Source: Adiantum capillus-veneris (lineage: Eukaryota > Streptophyta > Polypodiopsida > Polypodiales > Pteridaceae). Taken from it: DNA of 64,000 nt. This document shows, one piece after another, positions 10,415-20,190 of this stretch. The notes below the pieces were generated by a model that saw only the letters and a program-made list of their open reading frames with translations, had not been told where the DNA came from and ran no database searches. Each line of letters opens with the position of its first letter. Position 1 is the first letter of the stretch. The DNA lies in assembly GCA_014529385.2 (NCBI GenBank), contig CM043942.1:8434001-8498000 (forward strand), in the 5' to 3' direction. Made by a program: the position numbers and the translations under genes.

Positions 10415-10879
10415 GCAACGGACTATATTGGTATGGCGGCCAAAATTACCAATTCAGAACGTGCCAACAACACAAGTATGGAGGCCAAAGATGACCACCG
10501 AACAGCTATCTACAATTGTCAATGCCAAGACAAATCATGCAATCAGCACGAGGAAACAAGCAGAATCCACATCAATAACTACAAGGATCTACAAGACCCA
10601 AGTCATCCAATGGAAAAGAAAGAACGTTCCATCAGAACATGCAACAAAATATACAACAATATCGAATTCAAAGGATCCACATACGCCAATTCAAAAACAG
10701 TGGAAAACAATCAAACAAAGAGCGGTAGATTTATAACTTCTTCTTGCAAAGAAAATCTGCCAGCCAACTCAAGCTACCACAGGAAACCTCAACGACAAAT
10801 GCCAATAAGCGAATCGCTTATACCTTCCTCTTACACCGCATACATTCTTTCTACATGCATTGATTGTACATGCATATAG
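10415..10879 (+). pseudogene. Element A pol tail with repeated VW motif
   Basis: After a TAG near 10,414 the sequence reads in shifting frames. The segment QVWVRR near 10,232 is followed by KVWIRQ near 10,303, LVWRPK near 10,430 and QVWRPK near 10,472: four short Trp-basic repeats. Element B shares KQVWMRK and the later TIKQRAVEL text. The tail is Lys/Gln/Thr-rich and low complexity, possibly a nucleic-acid-binding tail. Confidence 0.45.
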
Positions 10880-10952
10880 GGCTACATTACAAAGCCTGCA
10901 TTAGCACGAGTTCACACCCATGCACAACACATACCCTTGATGATACCCTGTC

Positions 10953-10964
10953 GTCCGGGAGGAC
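10953..10964. promoter_or_regulatory. Small conserved hairpin before the internal polypurine tract (A)
   Basis: GTCC-GGGA-GGAC forms a 4-bp stem and 4-nt loop within a block (CTGTCGTCCGGGAGGACTC) conserved in element B at 25,160-25,171. It lies in noncoding DNA a few bases before the polypurine tract. Confidence 0.4.
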
Positions 10965-10971
10965 TCCAACT

Positions 10972-10984
10972 AGGAGGGGGGGAG
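10972..10984 (+). promoter_or_regulatory. Internal polypurine tract of element A
   Basis: AGGAGGGGGGGAG is identical, base for base, to the polypurine tract next to element B's 3' LTR (19,199-19,211, minus strand). It stands after pol and before the noncoding region leading to ORF2, where B has the close variant AGGAGGGGAGGAGG. Polypurine tracts prime plus-strand DNA synthesis; an internal one could act as a central primer or mark a former 3' end. Confidence 0.65.
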
Positions 10985-11144
10985 GCATTCTAAATGCGAA
11001 CTCACGTCATATATTAGAGGGCAATGTTTGTGATTAATTTTTCAACCATTTTTGTATTTTATTGTGTGATTTTGGAAAAAAGAATATGCCCTCGTAATTA
11101 ATCAGAATTGGGGACCAAATGATCATATATGAGCCCCTAGGGAT

Positions 11145-11160
11145 GTGTATATACTATAAA
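11145..11160 (+). promoter_or_regulatory. TATA-like box upstream of ORF2 (A)
   Basis: TGTATATACTATAAA follows GAGCCCCTAGGGATG. Element B has the same order, AAGCCCCTAGGTG then TGTATATAAGTAG, at the corresponding spot. Conservation in otherwise diverged DNA suggests an internal promoter for ORF2. Confidence 0.5.
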
Positions 11161-11534
11161 GAGAGTCAAATCTGGCCAAAAAAACGTCGAAAAATAGCAA
11201 AAAATAGGCCAAGGTTGACGATTATGAGTGAGAATGTACATAGATGAGAGAAAAGTGAGCTACAAAGTGTTTTTCTTTTCATTGGTATTTTCATAGGTTA
11301 GAATTGCTATTTTGGGATTTATTTGCTTTATTTTAGCCATTTTCTAGCAAAAAATATAGAAAAAAATCCGTAATCCAGATGGAAACACAATAGAAGAGAC
11401 GCCTAATCAAAGCAAGGTAAAGAAGACACAGAAAAAATAGGGACTATAAAGGTGACAGGGCAAAAATGACCGTCGTCATGACGGGACCTCCAACAGGAGA
11501 AATCTGCAAAAATTGTAGAACTGGAGCAACCGAG

Positions 11535-11583
11535 GTCCAAATCAAGAAATTTGCGAGCCTAAACCGCATCTTGCAAAAAGTTA
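11535..11583 (+). promoter_or_regulatory. Highly conserved ~48-nt noncoding block (A)
   Basis: Begins GTCCAAATCAAGAAATTT and continues GAGCCTAAACCGCATCTTGC. It is nearly identical in element B at 24,547-24,594 (minus strand), while surrounding DNA is poorly alignable. A short ORF crosses it in each element, but the ORFs share nothing else, so a nucleic-acid role is more likely than a peptide. Confidence 0.5.
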
Positions 11584-12590
11584 TGGCCACAGGTAAAAGA
11601 TGGGAAAATTTCGTGTCGGAGTCTCGATTACATATAGAGAGACTAGGCTAGAAATCTCTCATTTGAGTCATTTTCCATTGTGAGAGAGAGAGAGAGCTCC
11701 CTACAACAGTTGAGACTTCCAGGAGCTCATCCATCGCACACGGTCACCAGATCGACATCAGATATGAGAGGTATGCTCGTCAACACTGACTCTAAGTGTT
11801 GTTTACTTCAGTTGGTCGCAAAACCTCGCCAACACCACAATCACAACCTGTGCACACATACTGTAGACCGGTTGTTAGGAAGACCTAGAGGCCACCAAAT
11901 GGAACCAAAATTGAAAGGCACAATGCCTATAGCTTAGGGATCAAGCCTATGACCTCGAAAAGCGTGAAGGAAGCCGCCCAAAAAACCCTAATTTCACAGG
12001 ACCTGCAAAAGGGCACCTGAACCAAAGTGATAGGAAATGAGCCAAAACTCATAGGCAGCAAGCCGATAACCTCGACAAACCAACTGAATGGATAGACCAT
12101 GAAAAAGTTCGTCAAAACGGAGCCTAAAGTCCCTATCTGGCGAAAACTGGGCAAAGCGTCACGGTACTCTAACGGGCCAACCAAGTGACCAAATGACACC
12201 AAATTTAACAAGGTAAATCCAAAAGAGGTCAACTACGAGTCGGAATGTGTCCACTCAAGAAAAAGCTCTTCCACTAGGGCAAATGCCAGCAAAACAGGCC
12301 AGAAAGATGTCCAAATGGTTGTTCTTGGTGATGTAAACACCAAAACAACAACGGACTGCTTTGACGGAAGGTCAAAAGGAAATAAAAGACAGCCGGAGTC
12401 ATACAATGACCAAAAGGAACGACGACCATCACCTAAGTGGTCTACTTCGACTCCAGAACCAGCTAAGTGCTGCAAACAGGGAGTACACTCTTCTAAATTG
12501 ATTAAAACTTGATGTGTGTGTCTAGGAGAGCCTACTAACACCATTGTGGTCAATTAACATCAAAAAACTTGTAAAAATGACTAGGTACTC

Positions 12591-12608
12591 AGTCTATCGC
12601 GATAGACT
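12591..12608. repeat. Family-A palindrome, copy 4
   Basis: Perfect AGTCTATCGCGATAGACT, followed by TTGCTATTACAAT, which is repeated after copy 5. Confidence 0.9.
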
Positions 12609-12728
12609 TGCTATTACAATTAGACAAGTAAAAATTTGATTTTGACTTCATGAGGGGTGCTAACAAATAATAATGACCACAATTATCAAATCAAAGTGCA
12701 AAATTGATCTCTCTTAGCCAAGTAAACT

Positions 12729-12746
12729 AGTCTATCGCGATAGACT
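12729..12746. repeat. Family-A palindrome, copy 5
   Basis: Perfect 18-bp copy, 138 bp after copy 4. Confidence 0.9.
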
Positions 12747-13016
12747 TGCTATTACAATCTTTGGGGGAAAGGCTTTTCAAAATTTTCACAAGATAGACTT
12801 GGGGAAGCATATGGAGGCAGTACACCAAATTTGGTGACAAGATGGACTCATATGGAAAGCAGAGATAGACATGACAGCAACTCAGAGTCAGAACAGGACA
12901 TCTCAAGGGCAGACAGTTAAAATTCACATATGAGAGGTCAGGCAACCTTACATCAACTAGGAGAAGGCAGACATATGATCACAGAGCCAAAATATGACAA
13001 AATGACACTAAGTTCC

Positions 13017-13030
13017 AGTCTATCGCGATA
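13017..13030. repeat. Family-A palindrome, copy 6 (right arm cut short)
   Basis: AGTCTATCGCGATA is intact, then the arm is lost (CTACC). It lies 288 bp after copy 5. Confidence 0.8.
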
Positions 13031-13240
13031 CTACCCACTAAGTTTGAGCCCAAAACAACACAAAATGAAGGAGATAGACCAACATCTCCTTGGAAGGAAT
13101 TTGGAAAAATGGGAGTTGATCCAAAAAGGGGTCACTTGACATTCATTTGAGGTGAAATTGGGATCAGATCATGTGCAAGGTAGGAGAAACCAACTAGTGG
13201 AGTCACAACTGCAAAATAGGACCCTTGTCAAAAGATGGCC

Positions 13241-13258
13241 AGTCTATCGCGATAGACT
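13241..13258. repeat. Family-A palindrome, copy 7
   Basis: Perfect 18-bp copy, 224 bp after copy 6 and about 300 bp before the ORF2 start. Confidence 0.9.
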
Positions 13259-13554
13259 GGGCAGAAATTGCAAATGAACTGATTTTCAGTCTGGGACTAT
13301 AGGGTGACCTTACATGCCCTGTGAACATACACCACACAAAATTTCAAAGCATTTGGACTTGTTCTCCTTCACTAACAACATTAATTTGAAGCCGTCAGAG
13401 TCGGACAATGGAAGAGCTTGTCTATCTGCTAACATTTTACCTTAACTCATCTTGGGATTAAAAAGGCTCATCTAGATGCATGATTAAGTGGTAATCAATT
13501 TAGAAGAGAAGTACTATGTTTGTACATTAAGTGTTATTTGTGAATACATGATCC

Positions 13555-14509
13555 ATGGATGCTTCTCCGGGAAAAAGAAAAGGCAAGAACTTGGCAACGG
13601 AAGGTGCAATACCCTATGCACTTCTACCCAGTTCACTAAAGCCAGCGGCCACCTGGATACCTGCAGACGTGCAACAGACAGCAACCTTTCAAATCTATCA
13701 AGGTTCATATGTGGATGACAAAGAAAATTTAGTGGATACAGTGATGATCCCCAAGGAGGAAGAAAATTACCTGAAAAGATCACCGCAAAGGTCATGGCTC
13801 AAAAAAGTTTGCTTGTGGAACTTTGTCTCACTACCACCAGTGGGATAGATTTCAAGAGGGTACAACACCTAATTGAGACTATCCAAGAAGATGGAACTTG
13901 CAGAGTGGCAGGCATGGATAATGAAGTGATGGAGATCCAGATCACCAAGGAGATCATCAAAGAGGCATTGAAATTGTATGATCAAGGAGCCAACATGAGA
14001 GAAAGAAGGAAAAACCTCACAGTCTACTTGCAAAAGTCCAACTGCCTTCTTTCAAACTCATAGCAAACCCGGAAGTAAGAGAACTGACACAGATACACAA
14101 TCACTTTTTGTTGAGCTACAGCAAAAGACCGCCAAGATACACTACACCACACGGGAGCATCTCAACAACACTGACATGGGCTATGGGAATGACACATGAG
14201 TTCTATATAGATCATGCATCATATCTGTTTGAAGAAGTGACAAAGCTACGGCAGGATAGACCAAATTACATTGCAGGAGGAGAATTCCTCACTAGAGTAA
14301 TATACCAAGCCATAGGCGCGGCAGATCAGTTGCCACCCGCTCCTCATTTGAACGACTGGCTGGTATTAAGAGAGAATATCGAAGACAGATCACAAAGGCG
14401 AGTACCAGCCTCTATTAACACCATTGGAGGACGCAGGCTAGAAAGAGTAACCAGAAGTACACAAGAAAAGATGGAAGAAGAAAGAAAAACTAAAGAGGAA
14501 AATGTCTGA
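13555..14509 (+). pseudogene. Element A ORF2: N-terminal domain
   Basis: ATG 13555 opens MDASPGKRKGKNL, aligned with the start of B's ORF2 at 22,656. A frameshift near 13,800 moves the protein into the 13,794-14,063 frame, and another break near 14,063 into the 14,108-14,509 frame. Shared features with B include LKPAATWIPAD (B LKPTSTWIQED), GIDFKRVQHLIETI (B GVDIKRVWEFVTTI), the YSKRPPRYTTPHGSISTT stretch (B YTKRPQKYRMPSGAIATT) and a LNDWLVLRE segment. It resembles in general style the poorly characterised 'putative plant transposon protein' domains carried by some plant gypsy elements; I cannot confirm that assignment. A TGA at 14507-14509 ends this part. Confidence 0.6.
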
Positions 14510-16252
14510 CTAAAGAAGCGGAAAGCGGAAATGGAAAACAACACCAGATTGCAGAAGGTAGCAAAAATGGAAAGAATGCTAGAAGGATTTGTTCTTGAGA
14601 GATCTCTACGAAGCGATGTAGGCGCCACTTGGAAACCTTCTAGTAGCACTTACACATTGAGAACGAAGAATAAAAAAAACCCAGCATTTGAGTTGGAGTG
14701 GTTCGAGAGGTACATCCAAGAAAGAAATGCTAGGGACGAACCAGAATTGCTACTAGAAGAGGAGGATCTCCAAACTTTGAGAGATCAGTTAAGGCCAACT
14801 TGACGAGATCAGGAAACACCACCTCCATCTCCAAGGCAAGAGACAAGTGAGAGGCAATCAACCCCACCTGCTGACTCTCCTTCGCATTCAGAGAGCTCAC
14901 ATCGTGATGAGAGATTTCATACACCACCTAGTGAAGAAGAAGAAGAAAGAACAGATGGTCACCCTAACACTGGAACCATATCACAAACTGATAAAGGCAA
15001 GCAAAAAGAGGTGGATCAGACAAAAGAAAAAGCTTCCTCCTCTCAAGAAATTGAGCTGGAAGCTACTATAGATGAAGATTTACAATCAATGGAGACCCTA
15101 CTGAACCGAACAAGACTGCACAGTCAATGGTTAGCTGATCAGAACAGGTCCAACAAAATGAAGTTAGAAAAAACCCATTAAGAAGTTCTGAGACTGCAGG
15201 AGCAAAGAGATGACACTCTAAAACTGATCAGCATCAGAGATGCTGAGATCTTGGGGCTCAAAAGCACAGTAAATCTCCTCAAGGAAAATTTACAGGAGTC
15301 TGAAGATTTCAATGCCATTTGTGAAGATACAATCAATGTATTTCTTGAAGATGTCAGTGACAGAGATGAAAACATCCAAAGGTTGGAAAAAGAAAAGCAA
15401 GATGCGCTGGAGACAGTCAAAAGTTTGCAAGTCGTCATCGATGACTTACAAATTGAAGTCAAAGATTTGAGAGCAGTAACAGATATACAAGCAAGGGAAA
15501 TAGAACGAGCAAAGAAACAAAAAACGTCGCTACCAACAACACCGGTAGTCCACCCGCAAGAAGAAGTGGTTGCACTGAAGAGAGAGTTGGAGTTGGAAAG
15601 AAAACAGCGCTTAATGATAGCCGAAAGTGCGCTTAGAGCAGAGGATCAATTACAAAGGCAAATTTCGGACTTACAAAGTGAACAAAAACAAGGACCAACT
15701 CATGACAGTGAAATAGAAAGCATTGTTTCCAAATCCCTTAGGGAGGAAAATGAAAATTTGCACATTAGGGTAAAAGAGTTAGAGGAGTTTGCAGCTCAAA
15801 AAGAGATGGAATTTCAAGCTCTCCAAATCAATAGTAGAACAATGACGGCGCAAATCGCAAGTCTTCAAACTGCAAGGCAACACCAAGGACAGGTACGAGT
15901 GGAGCAAGCAACCACGGATTTGGCTGGACTCGCAGAAATATATGGGGGTGAAGATGACTACGAGGAAGAATCAGATGATCAAGAGGCCCCAGATACACAG
16001 ACTGATCAACCTGGCTCCAAAGACCAAGAAATAGACGAAGATTCAATCACGAGATTTGAAGAGCAGAAGCTGACCGAGCAAATGGAAAAGCAATCAGAGA
16101 TGATGTGGTACAAGGCCATGCAACTAGAAAAGGAGATGCTACAAGGGCTCTCCAAATCAGGCAAGACGGCAGCAGAGCTACGGGAGGAATGGAATGCCCC
16201 TATGTTACCCTATGCTCTGTTGAAATACGAAACTCTGACACATCAACGGTAG
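14510..16252 (+). pseudogene. Element A ORF2: Ser/Glu-rich linker and long coiled coil
   Basis: The reading frame of the preceding part continues through TGA 14801-14803 and TAA 15179-15181. Residues after 14,531 include a short helix (KMERMLEGFVLERSLRSD; B RLERLMESFRAERALKGD), then a Pro/Ser/Glu-rich linker. From about 15,180 to 15,880 is a heptad-rich coiled coil over 200 residues long (KSTVNLLKENLQESED, RLEKEKQDALETVKSLQ, VVALKRELELERKQRL). The B motif ELTLEKKQRLMMAEGS aligns with A ELELERKQRLMIAESA. The stretch ends with an acidic run (EDDYEEESDDQE). The TAG at 16250-16252 ends it. Coiled coils usually mediate oligomerisation. Confidence 0.65.
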
Positions 16253-16600
16253 GTCGCAAAAGAAGAACAAGTGCCAATGTTTGAAGGAGAATTACAGGAT
16301 CGGGAACAACAAAACAGGAGAGTAGACAGCCAGCCAAAGTGGATGCGTCAATGGATTTTGGATCACCCTAATAACCTGATCCACTTAGTCAACGCAGCGC
16401 CTGAGCTGAGGAATGATAGAACTTTTTGCCCAATGCCCCGAACATACACTTACAGCCAACATAAAGCACTACAAAGCAGAAATCCTACATGGCTGAATTA
16501 TCTAGTATTGCCAGGGCCTGCAGAGGGAGAGATAATATCCGGTTCTTACATGGTGAAAACCCTTCAGGGCGCCATCACATTCGGAGGCTCTCCCGACCTA
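16253..16600 (+). pseudogene. Element A ORF2: conserved C-terminal domain (truncated)
   Basis: In frame after the TAG at 16250. VDSQPKWMRQWILDHPNN, LIHLVNAAPELRNDRTFCP and YMVKTLQGAI align closely with B (VDSQPKWRKAWLTKYPQY, LIHLVEAPKKIRDNLRFCP, YMVKTLTGAI). This end is better conserved than the coiled coil, which implies its own function. Homology stops right after GSPDL, where element C's LTR begins; B continues about 35 residues further. Confidence 0.65.
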
Positions 16601-17156
16601 CCCCTCCAATAGGCATTTGTATTAGGATTTCTCCAATTAAGAGAGACTTGTTACAATACAATCTTTGTGTTCCTTGTGACCTAGGTGATGCAATGAAGAT
16701 GGAAAGTTTCATGCATCACAAACATAACATAAACTTGAAGAAAGCTTTAACTATCCCAAGCCTCAGTCCCAAGGCCTCAAACACCTTTGAAGGTGGAGAG
16801 AGCTAGCAGGGAATGAGGGAAGGGAAGAGGAAGAAGAAACATTTCGTGGGAGAAAGAATTAGTTCCTCACTTATCATAACTCTTGTTGCTAGCATACATA
16901 ATAGCATAGTAATGCAGAAGAAGGAGATGGAAAGCTTAAGCATTGAATCAAGGCTCTTGGTTAGATTTGCACTCCATATCCAAGAGTGTTGGTGTAGGCT
17001 CTTAACCTCTACTTGCTTGGAGAAGGAGAGGGAGCTCTTGCACTTTTCATAGCACACAATGAGAGTGTTTGTGAGTGTGTGTGGGTGAGTATACTCCCTA
17101 AGCAACCCCCTAGCTTGATTGGGTGGACCCACCCTTGTAGCTCATGCTTGAAGCTC

Positions 17157-17327
17157 ATTGGACTCCTCCAGGCCTAGCCAATCATAAGCAGGAGGCATTA
17201 CAAGCAGCAAGGGTAGCTGTGAGACAAGTGTCCCCCTTTCCCCTTTGAAAGAGAGGGCTAGATAAATGCTAAATCAATTAATTAAATCTCCTAAATTATT
17301 ATTGGACCCCTTGGGTGGCCAACCAAT
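17157..17327. repeat. ATTGG...CCAAT modules in C 3' LTR
   Basis: ATTGG 17,157-17,161 faces CCAAT 17,178-17,182, and ATTGG 17,301-17,305 faces CCAAT 17,323-17,327, each about 16-17 bp apart. Four more such pairs are in the other LTR of C. Confidence 0.6.
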
Positions 17328-17584
17328 AGGCTTCAGGCACACCATGAGGGCAACATGAGGAGGAACTTGACAAGTGTCCCTTTTGCTTTCTTTGTACCAT
17401 GCATGCCTTGTGTGAGTGTGTGGGTGTTCTCTCTCATCCCTCCTCATGTAGGGCTCACCCCCTCCTTGTAAGGATTGAATATTTGACTTTTTGACACCTC
17501 AAGCCCCTCATGCATAGGCCCAGTTCCCACCACAAGCTTGGCTCTTAAGCACTTTAAGCTTGGGCTCGGTTCTCACCTCAAGTA

Positions 17585-17720
17585 CAACCCTAGCATCTGA
17601 AGCATGTCAAGCACCTCAAGCATATCAATCATTAAGCACCTCAAGAATATCAAGCACCTCAATCATCAAGCACCTCAAGCACCTTAGTCATCAAGCATGA
17701 CAAGTAGAACAAGCACCTTG
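17585..17720. repeat. Degenerate CAAGCACCTCAA minisatellite in C 3' LTR
   Basis: CAAGCACCTCAA and variants (CAAGAATATCAA, CAATCATCAAGC) repeat at irregular 12-27 bp steps. No coding signal. Confidence 0.6.
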
Positions 17721-18029
17721 AGCTGGGTCAGGTTCCCGCGCCTCAAGATCAGCCCTAGCTTACCTAAGGTCAAAGGACTTTTACACACATTATTGGAGGT
17801 CTTCAATGAAGCTAACCCTAAGGTCTTATGCTCCATTTGTTAGCCTTGGTCTTTGATAGACCATCTCTCATTTGGGCCCCTTTACCATTGGCCCCTTGTT
17901 GAGATAGATCTATAAGCACATGTCTATATCTTAACATTTGTTCCTGTTTATTCTCCCACATTAAGTGATCAATTTAATATGAGAAAATCATTTGGGTTGG
18001 TTAGATATTAGATATTAGATTTTTTGACA

Positions 18030-18264
18030 TGGGATTCTTGCAGTAGTATAAATACTTATCCTCATGGGCACAACGTCTAAGAATACCGTCCTTCCCTAGC
18101 TTGTAGAGAGTTCCCTTAATGAGAGAATAAGGTTCACATTCTTTTAACAGTTTTGAGCTATATCCTTACAAAGCTCTTTGGGTGAAAAACCATTAACTAG
18201 AAAGTTCACAATCTTCTTACTTCATTCAGGCATGGCCTCGACTAGAAATAAGGAAGTATTAGGA
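18030..18264 (-). pseudogene. pol: Element C integrase-region fragment, separated from the rest of C by B
   Basis: Read on the minus strand from 18,264: PNTSLFLVEAMPEW, then SLIKGTLYKLGKDGILRRC, matching the first pre-integrase module of B (LFNIEMIPKW, GRLYHLGSDQILRLC). Two stops interrupt it. The upstream part of the same protein ends at 42,561 in the RNase H/integrase spacer, and the two halves join in register across B. Confidence 0.75.
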
Positions 18265-19198
18265 TGTTGGACGGATATGCCGCAACGGACGTCAGCGCAG
18301 CGAGAACTGACCTAACATATAATGTCAGCTAGGGATGAAGCTCGACCCGCAGGCGCGTGGAAGCAAGCATAAGGTGTCAACCTACACTCGACCGACTCCT
18401 AACTAATTCCTACAGAGGTCTCTACCAATTGTCTAAGTCACAGCCTTCAAGAGTGCATAAGAGGAAACTTTCTACAACGTTATCTAGAGTCGAACACCCA
18501 TAAAAAAATCTCGAAACACCATAGAACTTGAAGGAGACCCTACTAACACCAATAGGTCACTCTCCCTAAGGTCTATGAACCAAAACCCCAACCCAAAACA
18601 CCTGGTGCAAAATCATGTAGGATGTCTCGCCGAAATTTGCAGGTCTTCGTTTCCGAAATCTAAAGTGCCTAATGTGTAGCTCTACTCAATGTGAACGCAT
18701 GGATATGTTGCAATGCAAAATCAGACAATGTATGCTCACCAAATCACCAGATGAAGCTCGTAGAAGGAGCTCACAAAACCGGACCGTACGCGCGCAATGT
18801 AGGTATCGGTGTGTAGCTCTCATCGAGGGCAATACGCTGCACTTCTCCGCACTCGATTCCGACCACCAGTGCACACGTAGCGTCAAGATGAAGCTCACAC
18901 TCTCTCTCGTACACAGTACGCTCATTCACAGACTTCAAAACTTTCTTTAAATATGACAAAAGGGTTTTTTCATTAAGGTCAAAAAGTGGTATAAATACCT
19001 TACAATTATCAAACCCTAAAGTTCCAAAATCAACCATCTACTCAATCTAACTATCAAAACTGGGATACAATTTGTAAACTTCTGTAAGCCCCAATATTTA
19101 CAAGGTGAAAAATCAGGTTTCCTCAATAAATGAATAATTACAAAAAATGATAATCTTCCGAGTAGTCAGTTTCCGTGGGGTGTGTCCAGCTTCTAACA
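18265..19198 (-). mobile_element. 3' LTR of element B
   Basis: 934 bp, bounded by TGTTGGACGG at the left and TTCTAACA at the right (+ strand). It matches 36,039-36,200 plus 41,799-42,560. A TATA-like GTATTTATACC lies near 18,986-18,996 on the minus strand. The half-palindrome ATGTAGGATGTCT at 18,615-18,627 resembles one arm of the B palindrome. Confidence 0.9.
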
Positions 19199-19211
19199 CT
19201 CCCCCCCTCCT
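19199..19211 (-). promoter_or_regulatory. Polypurine tract of element B
   Basis: AGGAGGGGGGGAG on the minus strand, immediately before the TGTTAG start of the 3' LTR, the normal place for the plus-strand primer. Confidence 0.85.
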
Positions 19212-19452
19212 TGCTCATGTCGTCCCCGACATGGCCGCTGAGCTGCTTCTTCATCGTATGGTTTCGCGCATCTTGATCAATGATTCGTATCTTGCATGTA
19301 GATTCATCATTGTTGGGCCAAAAATATCAATGTTTATTGTGAAGAAGCTGGTGTAGAACGCTTCTTCAAAGGTCTGGAGGTGATAGGACGGTAGAAACAT
19401 TATCCTTTGATACAACGCATGTATCACCTCCTTATAAGGCTGACCAGACAGA
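19212..19452 (-). other. Element B 3' untranslated stretch
   Basis: Between the ORF2 stop and the polypurine tract; no ORF of note and no repeat seen. Confidence 0.6.
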
Positions 19453-20190
19453 TCATAGGCACATCTGTAAGTATCTTGGAAGAAGAAGATACTGCTGGCC
19501 TAGCTTGAATGTCTCAAATACTGCTAAAAGAGTTTTGCAGATTTTCTTCATCATGATGCACGTAAGGTCAGGTGAGCCAGTGAACAATTTGATGGCGCCC
19601 GTTAGGGTTTTCACCATGTATTGGACACTTATTCTCTCACCTGCCTTCAAGACCGACAACTTAGAATAATTCATCCAAGTGGGTTGGCTCCTTTGTAATA
19701 TCTACTGGGCCTTCCACGTCTTGATCCTTGGTAGAGGACAAAATCTGAGGTTGTCTCTGATTTTTTTCGGTGCCTCTACCAAATGGATTAGGTATTGTGG
19801 GTACTTCGTCAGCCAAGCCTTCCTCCATTTTGGCTGAGAGTCAACTATTAGCCTGACCCCTTCTGGTTGGGAGATATCTGCGTTGTAGAGTGGCACTGTA
19901 GGCTCTTCTCTAATCCTCTTATTGATGGTGGCAGCTTCATACTTCAACAAAGGATATGGGAGAGAGGGTTGAAGCCATTCGCGCCTGAGGTTGCTGGCGT
20001 CGATCTTCTGGATAGTCATGGATTTGAAAACCCTTTGCTCCCATTCCAAGGCTTCCTTAATCGTCTCTCTGATCTCCACCTCTATTGCTTTATGCAGCTT
20101 TTCCTCCTCTTCCTGTGTCAGATCTTGTGGCTCTTGAGAGGATCCTTCTAGGATTTCCTCTTGCATGGGTGTGTCCACAGGATCTGCCAC
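19453..20190 (-). pseudogene. Element B ORF2: conserved C-terminal domain
   Basis: Two minus-strand frames (19702-20190 and 19453-19674). VDSQPKWRKAWLTKYPQY, LIHLVEAPKKIRDNLRFCP, PTWMNYSKL and YMVKTLTGAI are shared with A. An acidic N-terminal stretch (QDLTQEEEEKLHKAIE) leads into it. A stop near 19,700 splits it. No catalytic or membrane motif is seen; the fold is unknown. Confidence 0.6.

Larger units (their letters stand above)
10985..12560 (+). other. Element A noncoding region between pol and second leader
   Basis: No gene is supported. Conserved points shared with B are the TATA-like box at 11,145-11,160, the block at 11,535-11,583, and a later GATATGAGAGGTATGCTC-like stretch near 11,760. 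A (GA)n run lies at about 11,682-11,696. The order polypurine tract, TATA box, A/T-rich tract resembles an LTR, but TG/CA ends are not visible. Confidence 0.6.
12561..13540 (+). repeat. Element A second leader: palindrome-bearing repeats upstream of ORF2
   Basis: Four palindromes or partial palindromes identical in type to those of the 5' leader occur at 12,591, 12,729, 13,017 and 13,241. The text ACACAAAATTTCAAAGCATTTGG near 13,332 matches ACACCAAATTTCAAGGCATTT at about 530 in the 5' leader, so both leaders derive from the same repeat. No gene is supported. Confidence 0.75.
1..16600 (+). mobile_element. Element A: large Ty3/gypsy (Tat/Ogre-like) retrotransposon, 5' LTR outside window, 3' end lost
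   Basis: Order on the + strand: repeat-bearing leader, ORF1, gag capsid, two zinc knuckles, retropepsin (ILDSGAG), RT (YMDDL), RNase H, two pre-integrase zinc modules, integrase (DDE), a second DTGA protease-like domain, polypurine tract, noncoding region, second palindrome leader and ORF2. The PR-RT-RH-IN order is that of Ty3/gypsy; no chromodomain is visible. The ORF1 ahead of gag and the great size recall Ogre/Tat elements, which is family knowledge rather than proof. Stops and frameshifts break every module. Homology to element B stops at about 16,600, where an LTR of element C begins, so A's 3' UTR and LTR are not seen. Confidence 0.9.
16601..18029 (-). mobile_element. 3' LTR of element C (partial)
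   Basis: Aligns over its length, with much divergence, to 48,895-50,251. Shared markers are CTTTGTGTTCC near 16,660, GTGTCCCCCTTTCCCCTTT near 17,228 and ATGAGAAAATCATTT near 17,979. The outer edge at about 16,601 has no clear TG end. The inner end, TGACA at 18,025-18,029, abuts C's integrase fragment, so the 3' part of C's pol and its polypurine tract are deleted. Short ORFs inside are not genes. Confidence 0.65.

Noticed and set aside
11466-11651. Short ORF crossing the conserved noncoding block in A (and 24,523-24,711 in B)
   Set aside because: Only the block region matches; the rest of the two peptides is unrelated, so a conserved peptide is not supported.
13555-16600. ORF2 as an envelope gene
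   Set aside because: No signal peptide, membrane segment or fusion motif is visible; it has a coiled coil and soluble-looking ends.
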